Position numbers and translations under genes: made by a program. This document shows positions 13,370 through 25,385 of a stretch of DNA of 64,000 nucleotides, in pieces. The stretch covers positions 4,030,001-4,094,000 of the forward strand of contig JAGPNK010000001.1 of assembly GCA_020746835.1 (NCBI GenBank), written 5' to 3'. The notes under the pieces are model-generated. The model saw nothing but the letters and a program-made list of their open reading frames with translations, was not told the origin of the DNA and did no database searches. The stretch is from Stachybotrys elegans (Eukaryota > Ascomycota > Sordariomycetes > Hypocreales > Stachybotryaceae). Each line of letters begins with the position of its first letter. Positions within the stretch are counted from its first letter, which is position 1.

Positions 13370-14695
13370 ATGGCGGCCATTCTTTCCTACATTCCCGTTG
13401 TCAACAAACTCGTCGGACAGGGCGCTCGCGAAGCCGTCCAGATCCCGTCGGTTGAGGTTCACAGCATCGAGAACAGCACTGACAAGAGAGCTCGCTGCCT
13501 GAAGCATCTCATCAAGGGGAACCACGCCAACTACTCCGTCGTCTACCACAACCTTGAGTACGACAACCACAACCCGCACATTCTAAGCTCGGCGTACTTG
13601 CTGGGGGCATCCGAGGACCAGCTACGGGACATCTACGACTCGGAGATCCAGGAGCTTGAAGAATGGAAGCCGTCGCCCTCCGAGGTGGTGGACGAAGACT
13701 GGCGCGAGTTCCTGGGCGACAAGCGGTACCAGCGAGCCTTTGTCGACTTTTTTGAGGACAAGCTCTACTTCAACTTCTCGTGGGACTGGAAGAAGGAGAT
13801 GAGTGCCTACCTTTTCAGCGGCGACGAACCCTTATTTCATGGCTTGATTGGCGGCCGTACGGCTCCCTCCGTTTCCCAAAACCGCACCCTTTGCTGATGA
13901 TGTCTTCCAGTTGGCCATCCGCTTATCCACATTGGATACGCATACGAGATGGATAGCAAAGAAATTGCCATGGAGGCTCTTAGCTTGGCCTGTGTCCAGT
14001 ACAACTTCTTCCACAAGTATCTGGATGACAAGTCGTACACACAACCCTCCCCAATTGCCACAGCCTCGCCTCTAGATCTGCTGGTTAGGCTCTCGCAGGA
14101 CGCAAGATTTGAGAAGTTGCCCAAAAACCCAAGCCTCGACGACCTCGAGTCAATCTTCAAGCAGCATGAGCCTCTGCTGATGGAGTATTGGAACGGATGG
14201 GAAATCACCAACCCGACCGAGCAGTTTCGGCTGTCCCAGGAAGCCGCCGTCGCTCTCCTGATCGCTACTGTTCGGCCGGAGAGCAAGGATTACAACTTTT
14301 TGCTGGTCCATCTACTCACCACCAGCCACGCCGTCCGCGTTATCCTGCCATTCATCCCGAGCAAGCACCACATTACCCTGCTCAGGGAGTGGTGGCTGCT
14401 TGTCATCGCCATCTTCATCGTCAAGGGGCGACCACAACCAGATGCCGACAATGTCGAAAATGACGTCAATGGCCGTGACTGGAAGCATGTTCAAGACAAG
14501 GCCATCAACTCGCCATGGTCCAAGGATGCGCATTACGTGAAAGGTGAGAATCCAGGATGACCATGGCGAACTCTGCTGACATCGATAGCCATCCGCGCGA
14601 TGAAGGATGCAGCGAGCACCTGGGGCGATAGTGATGAGCAGTATCTGAGGGCCGCCCTGACTTTTACTGACAGGTTCGATGGATGGAAGTTCTAG
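13370..14695 (+). CDS. Questin oxidase-like (DUF4243) protein
   Basis: Three exons, 13370..13856, 13911..14543 and 14589..14695. The introns are 54 nt (GTACGG...TTCCAG) and 45 nt (GTGAGA...GATAG); total 1,227 nt, 408 residues, in frame throughout. Conserved family blocks are readable: YLLGASEDQLRDIYD, EDWREFLGDKRYQRAF, then across intron 1 GGLGHPLIHIGYAYE, followed by CVQYNFFHKYLDD. These match the questin-oxidase/DUF4243 family, whose characterised Aspergillus member opens an anthraquinone ring in a Baeyer-Villiger-like reaction. No polyketide synthase or other tailoring enzyme is nearby, so a role in secondary metabolism is not supported here. The actual substrate is unknown. Confidence 0.88.
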
Positions 14696-14955
14696 GGACA
14701 CTTTGATGGACTGAAGGTGCTTGGTGATGACCGGAAACTAAAATATGATGAGAATATGACGCGAAATCGTAATTCGACTTGGAAAATGATATGTATGGCG
14801 TTGCCTATCTAACTAGCCGTTAATTGCTATATGTTGCCAGTGCTGAGCTCTCATTTAATTGAGGGTTTATTTCTATTTTTAGTACACAACCAGGAGCCCA
14901 TTAACGAAGCCCAACCTGGATGGCACCATGCACCCGAACCTCCAGCTTCGCTTCA

Positions 14956-17900
14956 TCAATCTCTGGTCTTGGCCCAGCCTGTCAGACACACTGTGGTCAT
15001 CGGCGCTGCCTTCAGAGCTTTGCGTCCCTGCTTAGCCGCCCTAGACTTAGCCATGTAGCTTGTGGTAAAGTAACCAACCCGCTCATAGGTATCTACCTGC
15101 GCACCATCTGGCTCACTGTGCTTGACGAATCGCAACACCAAACCCTGGACATCTTCGCGGGAGGAGGGGATCAGCGACTTCCGCTTCTCTCGATCCAGAA
15201 CGAGGAAGCTCATGCAGGCAAGGCCTGTCATCTGGCACGTATCGGACTCCTTGGCATCCGGGAAGAAACGAGCCGATGCCCGTTTGCCATCGCCAATAAT
15301 AATGCTCCATGTTGAAGTGCCATCAGACACTGGCGCCGAAATTGGCAGCAGTGGACCGGTCAGAGATATCGTCATTGAACCAGGATCATCGTTGCTGAGC
15401 TGGACGTCGCCGATACTAACAAGCTCCTGTGTTTCCTCAATCTTGGTGAGAGATGTTTCAGGGAGCAGATCCAGCGCCACGGCGCCTTCGATGGACGCCC
15501 ACGACCACGTCGGCGCCACCGGAACCCCGTCCTCGTTCAGCAACCGGCGACCGGGGCCCTCGATTGCGAACCAAAGGAGATCCTTTGACAGATGCTCCTT
15601 CCAAAGACCTCGGAGGTACGTCAGACTCCGCCCACGCGCCACCTCATCCTCAACACCCTTCAAAGCTATCAGCTTATCCATGGGATCCGTCAGTCTTCTG
15701 CGCGAATACGACTCGACAACGTCGTACCATAGCTGGCTGAAGCTCTCTCCCGCAGCCTCATGTGACTGCCCACCACGCAGTTGCTCGAACGCCGCTCGAA
15801 ACCCAGCCCGCGCGTGTCCGCTGCTCTCGCCTTGCTCATCCTTGGACCAGCTTTCGGCGTTGGGCTTGAGCACATTCTTCCAGAAGCCACGCTTCCGCTG
15901 CCATTCGACTTGACTGTTGGGTGGAGCGTCCGGGTCAATCATGACGGCTGGTGGCCGTCGGCGGACATTCTCCTTGGTGGCCCAGCTGATCCCACGGCCC
16001 GAGCGCTCTGCGGCTTGCATCTCCCCGCGAGTTGAGATGGTGGACCTCAAGTCGGGCGTGTAGTTGTCTTCGAAGTCGTCGGGGAAGCTCTTGTACGTGT
16101 AGCCGTTTGGATTCAGCTCCGAGGCGGACCGGAGGCAGCACTCCCAGAATATCATGTCGGCACCGAAATGGAGAATACGTCGCGAGAGGAGCCGCTCCTG
16201 CATCACCCAGCCCCTGGTATTGAGAGGAGCTAGATCAACACCCCGCTCGAAGTCAAAGACATCGTCCCGGCGCGCGTATATCCAGCTGGGGGAGAGTGCG
16301 ACTGGCGAAGAGACGCCGATTTTACAAGCTCCCAGACTGGCCAGGCTCCGCTCGTGGAAGCAGCCACAGGCACTGCTCGGAGAGGCCGTCGATGCAATAG
16401 TCAATGCCGCACTAGAGTACACGCTGCCCATCTTTTTGGCCTCGGTTTCCCAGTCAGCCTTCCATCGGTCGGCGTCCTCGCATGCATCCTGTCCTTCATC
16501 GCCTTTCTGGATGATGCAAAGAGAGTCGATCCATATGTATGAGAAGCCCAGCCTAATGGTGCAAGCGATGGCATCCTGCATGTTCTGCGAGAGTTCAGCA
16601 AAATTGATGCTCACGAAACAAGCATCAATGTTACTCGCTAGCAGCTTAAACTTCATTTCAGTTGGCGGACCCCAGCAGTGGCTTAAAGCAAGATATTCCG
16701 TGCCTGGGTTCATTCCAGTTGTTTCGACGAGCTTGAGGGTCTCTGGGGGATTGCCATACGCCCAGTCCTTTCCACCAGCCACGTAGAGCATCCGGGCCGG
16801 AAGAGTCAGCTTGGTATTACCAACGCCGCAGCAGAGCTTGTGACCATCACGGCACATCTTCAGCCACTCTCTTGCCTGCTCAAAGTGACTTTCAGAGTCA
16901 GTTTTGTGGTACCCGATTGTACGCGATGCTGTGTCTTGGTTAATCATGCCCGCTACTGCAGAGGGTCGACGAGGTACTGGGGATGGCACTCACGAGCGGC
17001 AAAGAGCTCGTTCCGGTGAACCAGAAGCCGGGCACCGATGGGCGACTGGCCCCAGAAGAGCTGCATGTAGGTATAGCGGGACAAAGGGCGCTCCTCCCAT
17101 ACCTTGACCTGCAGCTCCTCTTTCGACTCTTGGGATTCAGCAAGTCGTCGGCATGGCCATTGTCAGTGCTCTGGGTCAATCTGACGCCCTCAATCATCTT
17201 ATTTCTTCGTTGCGGGCTCATGGAATACCACAAGAGGCAGCACAGACGACAAGACGACTCCGGTTGGCTCGAAGCTTGCCCAGCTCCTCCCTGTCCCACG
17301 GCCCTTTTCTCGAATCGTGCAACGAGCTCGCCCCTATTCCAGAAGCTGTGCCATTCGACCAGGCGCTTCCAGGGCAAAGAGGGACCAAGGATAAGTCTGG
17401 ATTGAATGGTGAGGGCATCGCACCGTTTGCACAGGCTCTTGTTGTTGAGAGAATCGAGGCTCCTCGAGCTGAGGGGGTACCAGCGCCGGCCGGCCAAACC
17501 CCATTCGCGACTGAACAGGTTAAAGGGAAATAGATCGGCGCGATCGGTATTGACGAAGTACAAGACGTAAATGATGAACAGAAAGATGCGAAGGAGGATG
17601 ACTGTGACAGACCAGAGCACGAAGCCTCCAAGCGACTCGCCAGGGCGATACCCGAACCACAAGCCAACGACAATGCTGGCCCACATGACGTACCATAGTA
17701 CGGGCATGTCGGGTGAGAAGGCGAACAGAAAGGCGTGGAATGAGAGGAACCAGGCTCCGATCCAAAGCAAACCGAAGTCTTTATTGAAGGGCCACATTTG
17801 GTCGTGTAGAAGGCCGACGAAGGCTAGCCACAACACCAGGGCAGGGATATATTTGGGGTAAGCGATCATGTTTATGGACAAGACAATGATAGCCAGTAGG

Positions 17901-18343
17901 GCCATCAGAAAAACCCAGCTAATCAGGAGCCCAGGAAGCTTAATGCCGTCAAATGTTAGGTGCAAGTTGTATATGAGGACATGAAAGTAGACGACATCTC
18001 CAACGGAAGGCCTGAGAATAAAGGGCAGGAGGACGGCGAGGAGAATCCAAAAAGTTGGAGCCGGCATCTCATACGAAGAAGTGACAAAGTAGCGGACTGT
18101 GAGCGAGATCAGTGCCACCGAGGTATGCAACTCGGTGCCAATAATCACGGCCATGAAGTCGTAGGTTAGCAGCAAGGAAAGCCACAAGGCAACCCACAGA
18201 TGCTGAGGCATATGGTTCTCGGCGGTTCTCATGAAAATGAGAAGCCCGCAGAACAGAGGAAAGAAGATGGGCCGGACTGGGAGCACTGCGAGAATGCCAA
18301 AGATGACCCAGAAGGCTACCCAGTGCTCGTGTTGGACCTCCAT
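14956..18343 (-). CDS. HET-domain protein with N-terminal multi-pass membrane region
   Basis: Three exons on the minus strand: 18343..17186, 17126..16994 and 16928..14956; 1,087 residues in frame. Intron 1 (59 nt) uses a weak GTCAGA donor; intron 2 (65 nt) has GTGAGT and a GATTAACC branch. Residues 1-~270 contain roughly eight to ten hydrophobic helices (for example ~8-38, 48-70, 97-110, 137-180, 190-231, 240-263). The same uninterrupted ORF then runs into the Cys-rich HET leader (SLCKRC ~303-308, CRLC ~365-368) and the LQVKVWEERP block. The HET core begins at YLALSHCWG (~509-517) and continues through YIWIDSLCIIQ. HET domains trigger nonself-recognition cell death in filamentous fungi. Here the domain appears tethered to a membrane; which membrane is unknown. 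Confidence 0.82.
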
Positions 18344-19262
18344 TTTGATGAAGTTTTGTACAAGAATAGAACTTGGGTATCGTAGAGGGAGGGTATATTA
18401 GGACGGGAAAGACAAAGCGGTATCGCCAACTCGCGTGAGATGGGGGGCCTTGTTAGTATTTTATGATTTTCATTGATAGTATGTAGTAGAGCAGAGAGCA
18501 GCTGAAAGTTTGTCAACTGGATTTCGTGTCCTGCAATGCAATGTCAGTTCAGTTAGTAGCTGACGTGGCTCGAGACAAGCGGAGCTCCTTGATGTTAGTC
18601 TTGTCAGCTACATGGTTCAACTGAAGCTGAAAATACCCCCTCCTCCGTGCTCACCAATCGTTTCCATGTTGCCTGCAGCCCTACTAACTGTTAACGATAT
18701 TCCATATTCAGCTCTTGTCCTCCCTAACCCTGATGCGGTTCACATCTTTAGCGGTACATGGATACTCGGAACCTAATTATGACACGTAGGGATTCACCCA
18801 ATAGCAGCGACATGTTGCTCAGTTGCTTATTAGCGCAAGAATATAATATCATCTATCCTGCGAGTAGTCGTCTTCCTTGCCTGTACAGCGCTACTGCTGT
18901 ATAATACCAGTGACACGCTCTGTTGGACATGCCGACTACAGCTCATCACAGAGAACGCCATTGCGAATGCTTATCTGCGGATGTGCTCCGTATCTACTGT
19001 ATGTGTCAATGCAGGGCAAATGCATGGAGATGAGACCTACGTTGATGGTACGACTGTGAGGGGTAAACCTGTTTGCTTATATCTGAATACCATTGCCCAG
19101 CTCCCTTTCTGATTGGCAAGGAGATATAGGATTGCGTTAAGCGGGGTTCAAGAATCGCCAGCTGCCTGGAGGGCCTCTTGCAACGCGAAACCCGCGTCCT
19201 ACAAGCATCACTCTCCCTGACTACATTTTTCTCGACTTCTACACAAGAGCGGTGTCTGCGGT
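18344..19262. other. Intergenic, divergent promoters
   Basis: 0.9-kb spacer between the divergent HET gene (-) and the next gene (+). I see no RNA gene or ORF of note. Confidence 0.5.
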
Positions 19263-20594
19263 ATGCATACCAACCAAACTTCGGTCCACGGACAGGCGGG
19301 GTCTGCAGAACGCAAGGCGGCTCCTCCCGCTCCTCCAAATCCTCCAGCCGGGCGGCAGGCTGGCAAGAAGAACGCACGCAAGCGCCAAGATTGGTTATTC
19401 AAGTCGACCGCGCAACAGCTCTGTTCTATCAATAGCGAGGCTATCGAGCAAGCAGACGTTGCCGTCAGCAGCAGCGGTGGTTACGACGTGCTTTGCGCCT
19501 ACAACTGGCTTCATAGAAAGCAGCCCACCATATATGTTCCAGGTTAGTGCAAATCTCCGAGAACGCTGAGATAGATGGAGCTGATTCTAGGCTTCTTCAA
19601 AGGCGAGGCTCCGCATTATGCGCCCAAAGATCTTCCCTTCACAGTCGAGAAAGACTCGGGGATGCACTTCATCGACCAGAATGCGAGCCGCGTTCCCCGA
19701 TACCCATTTGAAGTAGTGTTTCGCGCCATCGAAGCTATGGATCCCGCACGCCGGTTCGACGACGTCGATCTTCTGGTCAACAGGAACAGCCTCCGCAAAT
19801 TGCTCGACTTCTGCTCTGGACGTTCTCAAGACAGCTTTCGTGTGAACCTTTTCGCTGTTGAGAATACGCTCATCATAGAAAGATGCGAGAGAAATGCCAA
19901 GGAGATCATACACGGCTCGTTCCGCTCTGGCTTTGGCCATAACTTTGAGCATGCAATCACTGTCTCTCCACCTGGGATAGAAAACACCACAGCTCACCAT
20001 CGCGTCCTGCGATACAACTTTGGTGATCTGAACTGTGCGGTTCGGTTCGAGGTCGACGCGTGCCATGGAGGAACTAGAACTAAGGGTGAATCGTCCATGT
20101 CCTCACTCATCGATTCTTTCAACACCACCCTACAGTTGAAACCGCCGACGACGCGTCCAAAGGCGCTTGGGTCCCGATCTGTTCAAGTGATTCCCCGTGG
20201 CACCTTGACTGCCCAGTCTCAAGCTGCTGAGATCAAGGCATGGGGAAAGAATAAGTCCACATTCCAAGTCATACCTCAGCTCTGGTTCGGACGGACTCCT
20301 TGGCTCATCAAGGGCACCCACAACGAAGGGGTGTTCGACAAGATCGAAGTTGTAGACATGGAAGACGAGCTTTCCAACTGGGAGTCTCGAGAGAAGACCC
20401 AATGTGCGTTACGGAAAATGGTCACTCTGATTAAGCACCTGCGGGAGGTTGTCCAACAGACGGACAAAAAGTCGGGTGTTGCGGTTCTCGAGCGCGGGAC
20501 AAGACCAGCGGTTTTGCGTGTCTTTGCTTTAGGAACTGACAAGAGGCCGCTCCCCGAAGAAGTCATTACAAAGTTTTGGTCCAAGAACGAGTGA
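19263..20594 (+). CDS. Conserved fungal protein, often auto-named 'geranylgeranyl pyrophosphate synthetase'
   Basis: Two exons, 19263..19542 and 19591..20594, with a 48-nt intron (GTTAGT...TTCTAG); 427 residues, in frame. Recognisable blocks are YNWLHRKQPTIYVPG, FIDQNASRVPRYPFEVVFRA, RNSLRKLLDF, GFGHNFEHA and HHRVLRYNFGDLNCAVRFEVD. From memory these occur in a widespread ascomycete family that databases label geranylgeranyl pyrophosphate synthetase. I see neither of the two DDxxD motifs nor the helical content expected of a prenyltransferase, so the name is doubtful. The N-terminal ~60 residues are Pro/Lys-rich. Function unknown. Confidence 0.78.
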
Positions 20595-20889
20595 ATAGGG
20601 TTGCGGGTTGGTCGTCTTGGGACGCATTTTGATGTTCATCGGCTGAATTGCGTTCACCTTAAGGGCCCTATACAGTACAGTGTTGATATGTAGATAAGAC
20701 AGTGCGCGCACGGTGCCATGATACAACAGGTACTTACCCAGCAACCAAGATTGAAATCACATTCGACAGGCTAGCTCGTGAATGCTCGACCTTTGTCGTG
20801 GAATATACCCGTATTCTCCCTTCCGCCAAAGCCAATAATCTTTGGTATTCCCATGGAATACTGTCTTCGCAAATGTGCCACCTGCGCTA

Positions 20890-23466
20890 ATGGCTCCGCC
20901 TGCGAAGCGCCGCAAGCGCAACACCGTCGTCTCGTCCGACGATGAAGACGAGCGCCCACGCGTGAACACTCTGAACAGTTTCCTCGTCACGTCGCCCAGC
21001 TCGCCACGCAAGACCAAAGCACCGACGGCTTCCCCGAGCCCCGTCAAACGGAAACAAACCACCCTGCAGACCCGCCTCAGCGCATCACAGCCCTCGCACC
21101 CTGCGTCTGGGCCAGCCGGCCTGAAGCCGAGCCCCAAGAAGCCTCGGAGCTCCAAGCCGAGCGACGACAAGTTCAAGACGACCGACCTCAAGACCCTCTT
21201 CTCGAGACAAGTTCAGCGAGCCTCCCAGGCGCCACATGTCGAGAGACGCAATACCCTTGCCGACGACCCCATCAGCGACCCGATTTCCGATGACGAAATA
21301 TCGGAAGTTACAGCCAGCTCAACCAGCCTCGTGGGCGAGCATTCCCGCAACCGAAAGAAGGACGGCGCCCATGTTGCATTCGCCGAAGCTCCCAGTGCCA
21401 GCCAGAAGTTCCTGCGACCACCACGCCCGTCCAGCAACCCCAAGACAGGCTCGCGAACCTTGGACGATGACCTGCGCCCATGGTCGGAGCGGTTCGGGCC
21501 CAGAAACCTCGAAGAGCTGGCTGTGCATAAGAAAAAGGTTGCCGACGTAAGGAGATGGCTGGAAGATGTCACGGAGGGGCGACTGCGGCAGCGGATGCTC
21601 ATTCTGAAGGGTGCTGCTGGCTCTGGCAAGACCACGACCCTGCGACTGCTGGCGAGCGATCTGGGCTGCGAGCTGCTCGAGTGGAAGAACCCAACTGGGG
21701 CGGCAGGGACTGGATTTGTATCTGCCTCTGCACAATTTGAGGATTTCCTCGGACGAGGTGGCAAGTTTGGCACTCTGGACGTGGGCATGCCGGAGCCTGC
21801 AACGGCACAGAGCTCGAAAACAGTCATTCAACCCAAGTCGAAGCGGGTAATTCTGATTGAAGAGTTCCCCAACACCTTCTCCCGGCAGTCGACGGCCCTG
21901 ACATCTTTCCGAAGCTCGCTTCTCAAGTATCTCGACACGCACACCCCGACTTCATCCATGTTTGGCAGAGCAGCAAACGACAGCACCATCATGCCCATTG
22001 TCATGGTGATTTCGGAAACTCTCTTGACCACTACGTCTGCTTCCGCCGACAGTTTCACGGCACATCGCCTACTGGGACCCGATATTCTTCGTCATCCAGG
22101 CCTGGGCATGATTGAATTCAACGCAATCGCCCCTTCTCTACTGGCCAAGGCGCTTGAACTTGTCGTGCTGAAAGAAGCACGGATATCCGGCCGCCGACGA
22201 ACCCCGGGCCCCATGGTGCTGAAGCGCCTGGGCGAGATTGGCGACATCCGCAATGCCGTTTCTTCCTTGGAGTTTCTATGCCTCAAGGGCGACCAGGAGG
22301 CCGACTGGGGCGCCAAAGTCGCCTTTACGAAGCAGAAAAAGAGCTTCAAGGACTCCATCGCACTCACACAGGGGGAGGAGGATAGCTTGGAGCTCATTTC
22401 TCGACGCGAGGCCAGCCTGGGCATCTTCCACGCAGTCGGCAAGGTCGTGTACAATAAGCGAGAAAACGAGGCTCCCGACAGTCCGGCAGAGAACCTCCCG
22501 TGGTACATGTCGCATTGCTCCCGACCAAAGACGTCCCAAGTGTCCATCGACTCATTGATAGACGAAACTGGAACCGACACGCACACATTCATTTCCGCCC
22601 TCCACGAGAATTACGTTCTTTCTTGTGAGAGCGGCGACCCGATGGATCTCTCTACGCCTATAGATTATCTCAACGAGTGTATCGAATACCTGTCGCAGAG
22701 TGACCTTCTCTGCCCTTCTCGCGACGTTTTCTTCGGCGGCAGAGGTGGCTTCGGCGGCGCGGATTCCGCGAGCCATCTCTTGCGGCAGGATGAGATGACG
22801 TTCCAGGTAGCCGTTCGAGGCCTGCTCTTCTCCCTGCCTAACCCGGTGAAGCGTAAGCCGCTTGGGTTCGGCAGGGGAGGGGATGCATTCAAGATGTTTT
22901 ACCCTGCTGGGCTCAAACTGTGGCGACAGAAGGAGGAGCTGGAGGGCCTGGTGGATTCGTGGTCATCCAAGTTACTCAGGGGAGAGGGAGATGTGCCGAC
23001 TACTTCTCTGACAGACGGGGCAAACCTGTTCCGGCGGCCTCAGAGCTCAGGAGAAACGTCATGGCTGCAGCGTCAGCAGCAGAAGCTCCATGGCAGCTCC
23101 AAGCCTGCTACCTCGCAGAAGGAAGAAAACGTGTCGGCGCCACTCCTCTCGCTCGGCAGCGCTGCTCGCCAAGAGCTGCTCCTCGAACGCCTGCCGTACA
23201 TGGCACATATAGCCCGGCAGCGGAAGACGGCCATCCGGCTCCGCGACCTGGAGAAGGTGGTGTCGTTCCATGGCGTGGGAGCGGGCATCACGACAGCCGA
23301 GGAGGCCGACGACGCCGAGGACATTGTGTCTGGGGAAGCATGGGCGACGGACAAACCGTCCGAGGAGGCAAGCCCGAGAAAGAAGAGCATGGGAATACGG
23401 GCAGGGGGGATGTCTGGCATGCTGGCGCAAAAGCTGGTTCTAAGCGACGACGATATCGAGGATTAG
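20890..23466 (+). CDS. rad17: Checkpoint clamp loader Rad17
   Basis: Single-exon gene of 858 residues. The ATG at 20890 is preferred over an upstream in-frame ATG at 20842, since MAPPAKRRKR gives a basic, nuclear-type N-terminus. Residues ~1-190 are disordered and Ser/Pro/Lys-rich. The RFC-like AAA+ core starts at RPWSERFGPRNLEELAVHKK (~197-216), has Walker A GAAGSGKTT (~241-249) and Walker B VILIEEFPN (~320-328). The acidic C-terminus ends DDDIED. With Rfc2-5, Rad17 loads the 9-1-1 clamp at damaged DNA and so activates the ATR/Mec1 checkpoint. The gene lies 295 bp downstream of the preceding gene on the same strand. Confidence 0.93.
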   Translation: MAPPAKRRKRNTVVSSDDEDERPRVNTLNSFLVTSPSSPRKTKAPTASPSPVKRKQTTLQTRLSASQPSHPASGPAGLKPSPKKPRSSKPSDDKFKTTDLKTLFSRQVQRASQAPHVERRNTLADDPISDPISDDEISEVTASSTSLVGEHSRNRKKDGAHVAFAEAPSASQKFLRPPRPSSNPKTGSRTLDDDLRPWSERFGPRNLEELAVHKKKVADVRRWLEDVTEGRLRQRMLILKGAAGSGKTTTLRLLASDLGCELLEWKNPTGAAGTGFVSASAQFEDFLGRGGKFGTLDVGMPEPATAQSSKTVIQPKSKRVILIEEFPNTFSRQSTALTSFRSSLLKYLDTHTPTSSMFGRAANDSTIMPIVMVISETLLTTTSASADSFTAHRLLGPDILRHPGLGMIEFNAIAPSLLAKALELVVLKEARISGRRRTPGPMVLKRLGEIGDIRNAVSSLEFLCLKGDQEADWGAKVAFTKQKKSFKDSIALTQGEEDSLELISRREASLGIFHAVGKVVYNKRENEAPDSPAENLPWYMSHCSRPKTSQVSIDSLIDETGTDTHTFISALHENYVLSCESGDPMDLSTPIDYLNECIEYLSQSDLLCPSRDVFFGGRGGFGGADSASHLLRQDEMTFQVAVRGLLFSLPNPVKRKPLGFGRGGDAFKMFYPAGLKLWRQKEELEGLVDSWSSKLLRGEGDVPTTSLTDGANLFRRPQSSGETSWLQRQQQKLHGSSKPATSQKEENVSAPLLSLGSAARQELLLERLPYMAHIARQRKTAIRLRDLEKVVSFHGVGAGITTAEEADDAEDIVSGEAWATDKPSEEASPRKKSMGIRAGGMSGMLAQKLVLSDDDIED

Positions 23467-23988
23467 GGAGCGCCTTTACCAGGCGTCGGAGTCTTGGGAC
23501 AGGGAATTATGATGCTGGCGTAATGAGGGCACATCACTGAGGGTGGGTTTTTTTTCCTTCTGTTTTCATGGCCGTGCAGATTTATGCAAGAAGAAATGTG
23601 TGTAATTAAAGAGATAAACAATACTCTGTGTTTACCTTTGCTGGGGGATTATGGCATTAGAGAAGATCCCATTCATGATTCAAGACAAGACAAAACTGAA
23701 CACAAACACCATACCATGTTCTATGGCGGGGTTGACGAATGCCTTGGGGGACCCCGCGCTATTACACATCTGAACCATGGCCTCAGCCTCAGTGAAATCC
23801 ATGCTCGAATGCTTGCTTACGGCAATCCCCCTCTCTGTGTCCGTCCGCCCGCGCATCCAACCAGCCGCCTGATCAATGGGCAGCCTTGCGTAAGGTAATA
23901 TAATAAATATATAGGCTTTAGGTAAGAAAACCAAAAAAAGAGCCACCATCAAGCAAACCCTACGCCCGTTTACACTTTTGCTCACGCA
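23467..23988. other. Intergenic spacer
   Basis: 0.5-kb spacer between Rad17 and the SGNH hydrolase gene, same strand. AT-richer in its middle; I see no gene. Confidence 0.5.
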
Positions 23989-25125
23989 ATGAAACGTCTC
24001 CAGGTGCCGCGCCGTCTCCGCCGCCTCATCCCCTCCTCCATCACCACCTCCTCCTCCTCCACAGCAGCAGCAGCCATGGCAGGGATGCCCAAGTCGCTGC
24101 GCATCCTCTGCTTCGGCGACTCGCTCACGTACGGCACCAACTACGCCGCCGACACGCACCCTTACTCGATCCAGCTCGAGGCCCGCCTTCGCCAGGTCCT
24201 GCCCAGGACCAAGGTCAGCATCACCACGAATGGCGTCCCCGGCGACATGGTCACCTGGTCCGGGTTCGCTCAGCGTCTGAAAGATGCCTGTATGCGCCCT
24301 GCAAAACAAACTCCCGTTCCCATGGGATAAATGATGCTGACAGTTGAGGAGACCAGGACACGCACTTTGACTGGGTCATCGTCTTGGGCGGCACAAAGTA
24401 AGTCGAGACAGACATCTCATCTCTCCCAATATATATCTCTTGATTCCTAGAGGGAGTTCTCTACGTCTGTTGCTTACACGCAGTTCCTTCCCCCCTCTGA
24501 CAGCGATCTGGGCCGAGGACGTCTGTCTGAAGACATCTTCAATGCCCTGCGCGACGTATGGGACATTGCGCTCGTCAAGCCCAGCAAGGTCCTCGCCCTG
24601 ACGGTCCCGGAGTGCTACGCGCGCATCGGATGGCTCGACTCGGCCAGGGCCGATCTCAACGCCGCCATCATGCAGTGGAATGAGCGCAATTTGTAAGTCC
24701 AGATCCCAGGTCCGAAATCAAACGCCCTCCAGACAGGAGAAGAAGAAGAAGAAGAAGAAGAAGAAGAAAAGAAAGAAAGCTGACGCACACTCTCTAGCTA
24801 CGCCCTGGACATCTTCCCCAAGATGCCCTATCACTCCTTGTCAGCCGAGGACAAGAAGAACTATTGGGATGACGGGCTGCATTTCACCCCGGCTGGCTAC
24901 GATAAGCTGGGCGACCATGTTGCTGACGAGCTCATACGCATCATATATCAGGAAGCAAAGCCTTCCTTCTCTTCGGCGCCTGCGGGATACAGCAGCAGAC
25001 AAACCGACGCCGAGGTCGACGTTGAGTTTGAGGAGGAGGAGGACGACGAGGCCGAGGCCGAGACGGAGAGCTCCAGGAATATCAGTCAAGGATACGTGGT
25101 AGTGAGGAAGAGGGACCTGGACTGA
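23989..25125 (+). CDS. SGNH/GDSL-type hydrolase
   Basis: Four exons: 23989..24289, 24352..24397 (46 nt), 24504..24692 and 24798..25125; 287 residues in frame. The SGNH catalytic blocks are all present: ILCFGDSLTYG (nucleophile Ser45), the Gly of NGVPGDMV, VLGGTND (Asn116) and DDGLHFTPAGYD (Asp204 and His207). The exon 2 acceptor at 24351 (GAGGAG) is the least certain; it was chosen because nearer alternatives break the frame. The N-terminus has a Ser/Ala-rich 30-residue leader with no clear signal peptide. The C-terminus has an acidic run (VEFEEEEDDEAEAETE) not expected in the core fold. Expected reaction: hydrolysis of an ester such as a lipid or acetylated sugar; substrate unknown. A GAA repeat lies in intron 3. 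Confidence 0.87.
24737..24778. repeat. (GAA)n repeat inside an intron
   Basis: Run of about ten GAA units followed by imperfect GAAA units, within intron 3 (24693..24797) of the SGNH hydrolase gene. Confidence 0.9.
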
Positions 25126-25385
25126 GGAACTGAGCTGTCTCGCCCACTCGCTCTATCTTTTGCTTTCGGCCCACCTATGCCTGTGTGTGGATGGATAGCG
25201 TCCAACCCTCTTCTCTCTCTGTTTATCATAGATATCATATGTATGTAAGCCTGCTCAAGTAGATACCCTAAAACGCCATTTCCTGCCTCTCAAACGCCGG
25301 AATGCCATGTCGTGACGTTATGTGTCGCTCCCGAACTTACACAACCAGGTTCGCAGCGACAAAGTCCTAGCCAATCTGTCAGCTT

